The notes below the pieces were generated by a model that saw nothing but the letters and a program-made list of their open reading frames with translations, searched no databases and was not told the DNA's origin. A DNA stretch of 64,000 bases, from the NCBI RefSeq assembly GCF_030283205.1, contig NZ_JASNWF010000007.1:248001-312000 (forward strand). Direction: 5' to 3'. The translations under genes were made by a program, and so were the position numbers. This stretch comes from Actinomadura opuntiae (GTDB taxonomy: Bacteria; Actinomycetota; Actinomycetes; Streptosporangiales; Streptosporangiaceae). Position 1 is the first letter of the stretch. Each line of letters opens with the position of its first letter. Below, piece after piece: positions 60,360 to 64,000 of this stretch.

Positions 60360-61172
60360 ATGTTCGGACGCAAGGCGCACCAAGGGGGGACGGCCCCGTC
60401 CCCGGGTGAGGCGCTTCGGCTGGAGGACGTGCGGAAGGTCTACGGCTCGGAGGGCAACCGCGTGGTGGCGCTGGACGGGGTGTCGCTGTCGCTGCCGTCC
60501 GGGTCGTTCACCGCGGTGATGGGCCCGTCCGGGTCGGGCAAGAGCACGCTGCTGCAGTGCGCGGCGGGGCTGGACCGGCCGAGCGCCGGCCGGGTCGTGG
60601 TGGACGGCGCCGAGCTGTCCGGCGACGGCGAGGCGGCGCTGACGAAGTTCCGGCGGGAGCGGATCGGGTTCGTGTTCCAGCAGTTCAACCTGATGCCGAC
60701 CCTGACCGTCATGCAGAACGTGACGCTGCCGCTGAAGCTCGCGGGCCGCCGCGTCGACCGGGCCAGGGCGCGCGAGATCCTCGGGCGGGTCGGGCTCGGC
60801 GACCGGCTCGGGCACCTGCCGGCCGAGCTGTCGGGCGGGCAGCAGCAGCGGGTCGCGATCGCGCGGGCGCTGGTGACCGAGCCGCGGATCCTGTTCGGGG
60901 ACGAGCCGACCGGCGCGCTCGACACCCGCAGCGCCCGCGAGGTCCTCGGGCTGCTGCAGGAGGCCGTCCGGGTGTACGGGCGGACGGTGGTGATGGTGAC
61001 CCACGACCCGGTCGCCGCCGCGCACGCCGACGCGGTGCTGTACCTGGCGGACGGGCGGATCGTCGGCCACCAGCTCGCGCCGACCGCCGAGACGGTCGCC
61101 GAGCGGATGACGCACCTGGCCGACGAGGTCGAGCTGCAGCGGGCCCCGGGCCGCGCGAAGGCGGGGGTGTGA
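60360..61172 (+). CDS. ABC transporter ATP-binding protein (MacB/LolD type)
   Basis: A 270-residue ATPase: Walker A GPSGSGKSTLL, the Q-loop FVFQQFNLMPTLTVMQNV typical of LolD/MacB/FtsE, signature LSGGQQQRVAIARAL, Walker B ILFGDEPTGALD and switch VTHD. The ATG at 60360 lies eight bases after GGAGAGG; the C-terminal 40 residues (ERMTHLADEVELQRAP) are an extension. It forms an operon with the FtsX-type permease next to it, one base apart. Confidence 0.93.
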   Translation: MFGRKAHQGGTAPSPGEALRLEDVRKVYGSEGNRVVALDGVSLSLPSGSFTAVMGPSGSGKSTLLQCAAGLDRPSAGRVVVDGAELSGDGEAALTKFRRERIGFVFQQFNLMPTLTVMQNVTLPLKLAGRRVDRARAREILGRVGLGDRLGHLPAELSGGQQQRVAIARALVTEPRILFGDEPTGALDTRSAREVLGLLQEAVRVYGRTVVMVTHDPVAAAHADAVLYLADGRIVGHQLAPTAETVAERMTHLADEVELQRAPGRAKAGV

Positions 61173-61173
61173 C

Positions 61174-62529
61174 ATGTTCGGACTGGCACTGCGGTCCCTG
61201 CGCAAGCGCGCGGGCGCGTTCACGGCGAGTTTCCTGTCCATGTTCCTCGGCTCGGCGATCATCATGGCGTTCGCCTCGATGTTCGACACGGCGGAGGCGA
61301 GCGGGGCGACCGGGCAGACCCGGTCCACCCTCACCACGATGGCGGCGGTGGTCGGCGGCTGGGGGCTGCTGCTGGTGGTCTTCGCGGTCACCTCCACGCT
61401 GACCCTGGCGGTGCGGCAGCGGGCGGCGGAGACGGCGCTGCTGAAGAGCGTCGGCGCGACCCCGGCGCAGCTCACCCGGATGATCGTCGGCGAGGCGGCG
61501 GGCCTGGCGGTGGCGGCGGCGCTGCTCGCCGTTGTCCCCGGCGCGCTGGCCGGGCGCGGCCTGCTCGCGCTGCTGCACGGCACCGGCCAGGTGCCGGGCG
61601 AGGTGTCCTACTCCTTCGGGGCGGTCGCGCTCGGCACCGGCGCCGGCGTCACCTTCGCCTCCGCCACGATCGCCGCGCTGATCACCGCGCGCCGCGCCGC
61701 CCGCGTCCGGGTCACCGAGTCGCTGATGGCGGCCGCCACCGACACCGGGCGGCTGAGCAGGAAGCGCGCCGTGTTCGCCGGGCTGTTCCTGTTCCTGGCG
61801 GTGAACGAGGCCGTCGTGACGATGACGATGATGCGCGGCAAGGGCAGCGACGTGATGGCGACGTCCGGCCAGGCCGACATCCTCGCCGCGATCGGGCTGG
61901 CACTGCTCGCCCCGGTGATCGTCCGGCGGGCGACGGCGCTGCTGGCCCGGCCGCTGCGGGCCTTCGGCGTCGCCGGCGACCTCGCGGTGACCAACCTGCG
62001 GCGCCGGACGGGCGCGATGGCGTCCGCGGTGACCCCGGTCGTGCTGTTCACCGGCATCGCGGTCGGGACGCTGTTCCTGCAGGCCACCGAGAACGCCGCG
62101 ATGGACGACTCGGGCCTGGCCAAGACCGCCGACCAGAAGGGCGTCGAGACGCTGAACCTGGTGGTCATCGGGATGGTGGTGCTGTTCGCCGCGATCATGC
62201 TGGTGAACACGCTGGTCGCGGCGACCGCGCACCGGCGCCGCGAGTTCGGCCAGGCCCGGCTGGCGGGCGCGACCCCGGGGCAGGTGCTCGGCACGGTGGC
62301 GCTGGAGTCGGCGGCGCTGACGCTCATCGGCGTGGTGTGCGGGACGGTCGCCTCGGTCTTCACGATCGTCCCCTTCGGTGTGGCCCGCCGGGGCTCGGCC
62401 GTCCCGGACGGCAGCGTCTGGATCTACGTCGGGGTCGTCGCCCTCGCGGCGCTCCTGACCGGGGTCACGGCGCTCGGCTCCGCCCGCCGCACCCTCCGCA
62501 CCCCCGCGGTGGAGGCCGTCACGGCCTGA
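61174..62529 (+). CDS. ABC transporter permease (FtsX/MacB-like)
   Basis: A 451-residue permease with about eight helices in two FtsX-like halves: an N-terminal helix before a small outer region, a helix cluster with TLAVRQRAAETALLKSVGATPAQLTRMIVGEA (the FtsX coupling-helix motif), then the second set with AATAHRRREFGQARLAGATPGQVLGTVALES. It belongs to mechanotransmission-type exporters of antimicrobial or lipoprotein substrates. The substrate is not evident. Confidence 0.92.
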   Translation: MFGLALRSLRKRAGAFTASFLSMFLGSAIIMAFASMFDTAEASGATGQTRSTLTTMAAVVGGWGLLLVVFAVTSTLTLAVRQRAAETALLKSVGATPAQLTRMIVGEAAGLAVAAALLAVVPGALAGRGLLALLHGTGQVPGEVSYSFGAVALGTGAGVTFASATIAALITARRAARVRVTESLMAAATDTGRLSRKRAVFAGLFLFLAVNEAVVTMTMMRGKGSDVMATSGQADILAAIGLALLAPVIVRRATALLARPLRAFGVAGDLAVTNLRRRTGAMASAVTPVVLFTGIAVGTLFLQATENAAMDDSGLAKTADQKGVETLNLVVIGMVVLFAAIMLVNTLVAATAHRRREFGQARLAGATPGQVLGTVALESAALTLIGVVCGTVASVFTIVPFGVARRGSAVPDGSVWIYVGVVALAALLTGVTALGSARRTLRTPAVEAVTA

Positions 62530-62542
62530 CCGGACCCCGCCT

Positions 62543-62592
62543 CGCCCGCGGTGCGCCGCGCTCGCCCTCGCGAGCACGGCGCACCGCGGGCG
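62543..62592 (+). terminator. terminator of the ABC operon
   Basis: A 16-bp perfect stem CGCCCGCGGTGCGCCG / CGGCGCACCGCGGGCG with an 18-base loop, followed by TTTGTG. Confidence 0.75.
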
Positions 62593-62624
62593 TTTGTGCT
62601 TCCGGGCGCCGTCGCGCATACTGG

Positions 62625-62636
62625 GTGAGTACTCAC
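62625..62636. promoter_or_regulatory. palindromic operator (TetR-type)
   Basis: GTGAGTACTCAC is a perfect 12-base palindrome and continues as TGAGTACTCACTCA, a form seen in TetR operators. It lies 8 bases before the ribosome site of the downstream gene. No TetR gene is adjacent. Confidence 0.5.
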
Positions 62637-62669
62637 TCATTTCTGGAGGGGACATGGACGGAACGGCCG

Positions 62670-63476
62670 GTGCGGTCCGCGGCGGGCTTCCCCTGGCGGA
62701 CGCCGCGCGCGGTCCCGGGCTTCTGGACGGCCGGGCGCCCCATCGAGCGCGCCTGCTACGCCGTCGGCGCGCTGCTGATGCTCGGCGGGCTGTTCCACCT
62801 GCTGGTGTTCGCCGTGGACGGCGGCCCCTGGACGGGACCCGTGTCCTGGCGCAAGCCCGTCACGTTCGGCCTGTCGTTCGGGCTGACGCTGATCACCATC
62901 GCCTGGGCGGGCTCGTTCGTCGCGCTCGGCGAGCGCGCCCGGCGAATCCTGCTCGGGGTGTTCGCGGCCGACTGCGTCGCCGAGGTCGCGCTGATCACCG
63001 TGCAGGCGTGGCGGAAGGTCCCGTCCCACTTCAACATGGAGACCTCCTTCGACACGCTCGTCACGCGCATGCTCGCGGCGGGCGGCGCGATCCTGGTGAT
63101 CACGCTCGTCACGCTGACCGTCGCCGCGTTCCGCGCGAACCCCGGCACCGCGCCGAGCATGCGGCTCGCGCTGCGCGCCGGGTTCGCCGCGCTCATGCTC
63201 GCGCTGGCGTCCGGCGCCGCGATGATCGCCAGGGGAGTGGCCGAGGCGCAGAGCGGCCACCAGCAGGCCGCCTACCAGGTCGCCGTCGCGCTCAAGCCCG
63301 CCCACTTCGTGACGATGCACGCCGTCCTGGTGCTGCCGGCGCTGGCCTGGCTGCTCACCTTCACGCGCCTCGGCGAGGCCCGCCGCGTCCGGACCGTCGC
63401 GCTCGCGACCTCCGCCTACGCCGTCGTGGCCGCCGCCGTCATCGCCGTGTCCGCCGTGCGTTTCGCCACCGGCTGA
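62670..63476 (+). CDS. multi-pass membrane protein with a disrupted start
   Basis: About 268 residues from the GTG at 62670, with seven to eight hydrophobic helices (YAVGALLMLGGLFHLLVFAVD, FGLSFGLTLITIAWAGSFVAL and others). No named family is recognised. A textbook ribosome site GGAGGGG (62645-62651) precedes an ATG at 62654, but that ATG is in another frame. Removing one G just after it gives MTERPVRSAAGFPWRTPRAV, in frame with the rest. So the true start has probably suffered a one-base insertion, real or technical. As written the protein must start at a weaker GTG. Confidence 0.65.
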   Translation: MRSAAGFPWRTPRAVPGFWTAGRPIERACYAVGALLMLGGLFHLLVFAVDGGPWTGPVSWRKPVTFGLSFGLTLITIAWAGSFVALGERARRILLGVFAADCVAEVALITVQAWRKVPSHFNMETSFDTLVTRMLAAGGAILVITLVTLTVAAFRANPGTAPSMRLALRAGFAALMLALASGAAMIARGVAEAQSGHQQAAYQVAVALKPAHFVTMHAVLVLPALAWLLTFTRLGEARRVRTVALATSAYAVVAAAVIAVSAVRFATG

Positions 63477-63542
63477 GACGGGCCGCCGAACCCGGAAGGT
63501 CCGGCGGTCCGATTCACACCGGGATGCCATACGCTTCCACTT

Positions 63543-63965
63543 ATGGACGACGTTTCGGCCGGCACCCCGCCGGAGACCGACCCGGCCCCGCCGGAACGGG
63601 GCAAGGGCGGACTGCGGCGCTTCCTGCGGCGCATGGGGGCGAGCAAGGCCGAGCTCGAAGCCGAGGAACTGCAGAAGACGACCGGTGACGAGGGCGCGAC
63701 CCCCATCACCGCATGTTCGGCGCGCAAGCGGCACTGCGTGGCGGGTACGCTGCGTACGGTGACCCTCCGGCCCCGGGGCGGCGCCCCCGCGCTGGAGGCC
63801 GAGCTCTACGACGGCACCGACGTGATCAACCTGGTCTGGCTCGGCCGGCGGCGGATCGCCGGCATCGACCCGGGCCGCCGGCTGCGCGCCGAGGGGCTGG
63901 TCAGCGTGCAGGACGGGCGCAAGGTCATGTTCAATCCGCGATACGAGCTGCGCGGCGGCTCCTGA
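63543..63965 (+). CDS. OB-fold nucleic-acid-binding protein
   Basis: A 140-residue protein. The N-terminal 60 residues are charged and Pro-rich. Then follows a single OB-fold (about 62-135): VAGTLRTVTLRPRGGAPALEAELYDGTDVINLVWLGRRRIAGIDPGRRLRAEGLVSVQDGRKVMFNPRYEL in pieces. It resembles the RecG-type wedge/OB family found close to dut and DUF3710 in actinobacteria. Single-stranded DNA or RNA binding is expected. The window ends 35 bases after its stop. Confidence 0.88.
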   Translation: MDDVSAGTPPETDPAPPERGKGGLRRFLRRMGASKAELEAEELQKTTGDEGATPITACSARKRHCVAGTLRTVTLRPRGGAPALEAELYDGTDVINLVWLGRRRIAGIDPGRRLRAEGLVSVQDGRKVMFNPRYELRGGS

Positions 63966-64000
63966 CCCGGCCGCACCCCGCGGTCCCGGGGGACGTCCCG

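Overview
The window is high-GC actinobacterial chromosome. Evidence: GTG/TTG starts, stop/start overlaps of the GTGA and TTGA type, many leaderless-looking promoters, and lineage-typical genes (SepH, DUF4193, DUF4235, DUF3710, the tiny ribosomal protein bL37, a BTAD/AfsR-type regulator, several membrane Ser/Thr kinases). Gene content suggests a Streptosporangiales/Actinomadura-like organism; that placement is inference. I found no rRNA, complete tRNA or CRISPR array.

Layout. 1-2.2 kb: zinc-ribbon protein, bifunctional RNase H/phosphatase, and the RNase P RNA gene (rnpB). 2.24-4.84 kb: a small genomic island in the 3' end of rnpB, bounded by a perfect 29-bp direct repeat of the rnpB end. It holds a decayed tyrosine integrase and two divergent AT-rich genes, a TIR-domain protein and a three-helix membrane protein. 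This is the best candidate for an undescribed system, probably defence. 4.9-9.5 kb: WD40 Ser/Thr kinase, GlxA/AraC regulator with a divergent cupin gene, VOC protein, and a small GntR regulator with palindromic operators. 9.5-16.2 kb: secreted cupredoxin, SulP-carbonic anhydrase fusion, long low-complexity membrane protein, PEBP lipoprotein. 16.2-25.5 kb: ndh behind a Rex-type operator, BTAD regulator, Lrp-type regulator divergent from an MFS pump, DrrAB-type ABC exporter. 25.6-34.8 kb: paired bacterial PH-domain proteins, sepH, a 2-TM protein, sugar-lactone oxidase, MFS transporter, lytic transglycosylase.

34.9-45.8 kb: cpfC (coproporphyrin ferrochelatase) coupled to an inositol-monophosphatase-family gene, a 58-codon gene, an OmpR/histidine kinase pair, and two adjacent Ser/Thr kinases, one fused to an extracellular family-5 solute-binding protein; then DUF4193 and DUF4235 genes. 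45.9-53.6 kb: valS, a TetR regulator divergent from an alpha/beta hydrolase and a metal-dependent hydrolase, a cytochrome P450, a frameshifted YidC homologue with its DUF6412-like neighbour. 53.7-64 kb: dut, DUF3710, bL37, then PIG-L deacetylase, a 1356-residue HEAT-like protein, a MacB/FtsX-type ABC exporter and a membrane protein with a disrupted start. These separate DUF3710 from the OB-fold gene that normally lies close to it.

The gene products fall into surface signalling (three membrane kinases, one two-component system), envelope and division functions (SepH, lytic transglycosylase, YidC), redox/respiration (ndh under a probable Rex site, cupredoxin, cpfC) and small-molecule export. 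Many convergent gene ends are closed by long perfect hairpins.
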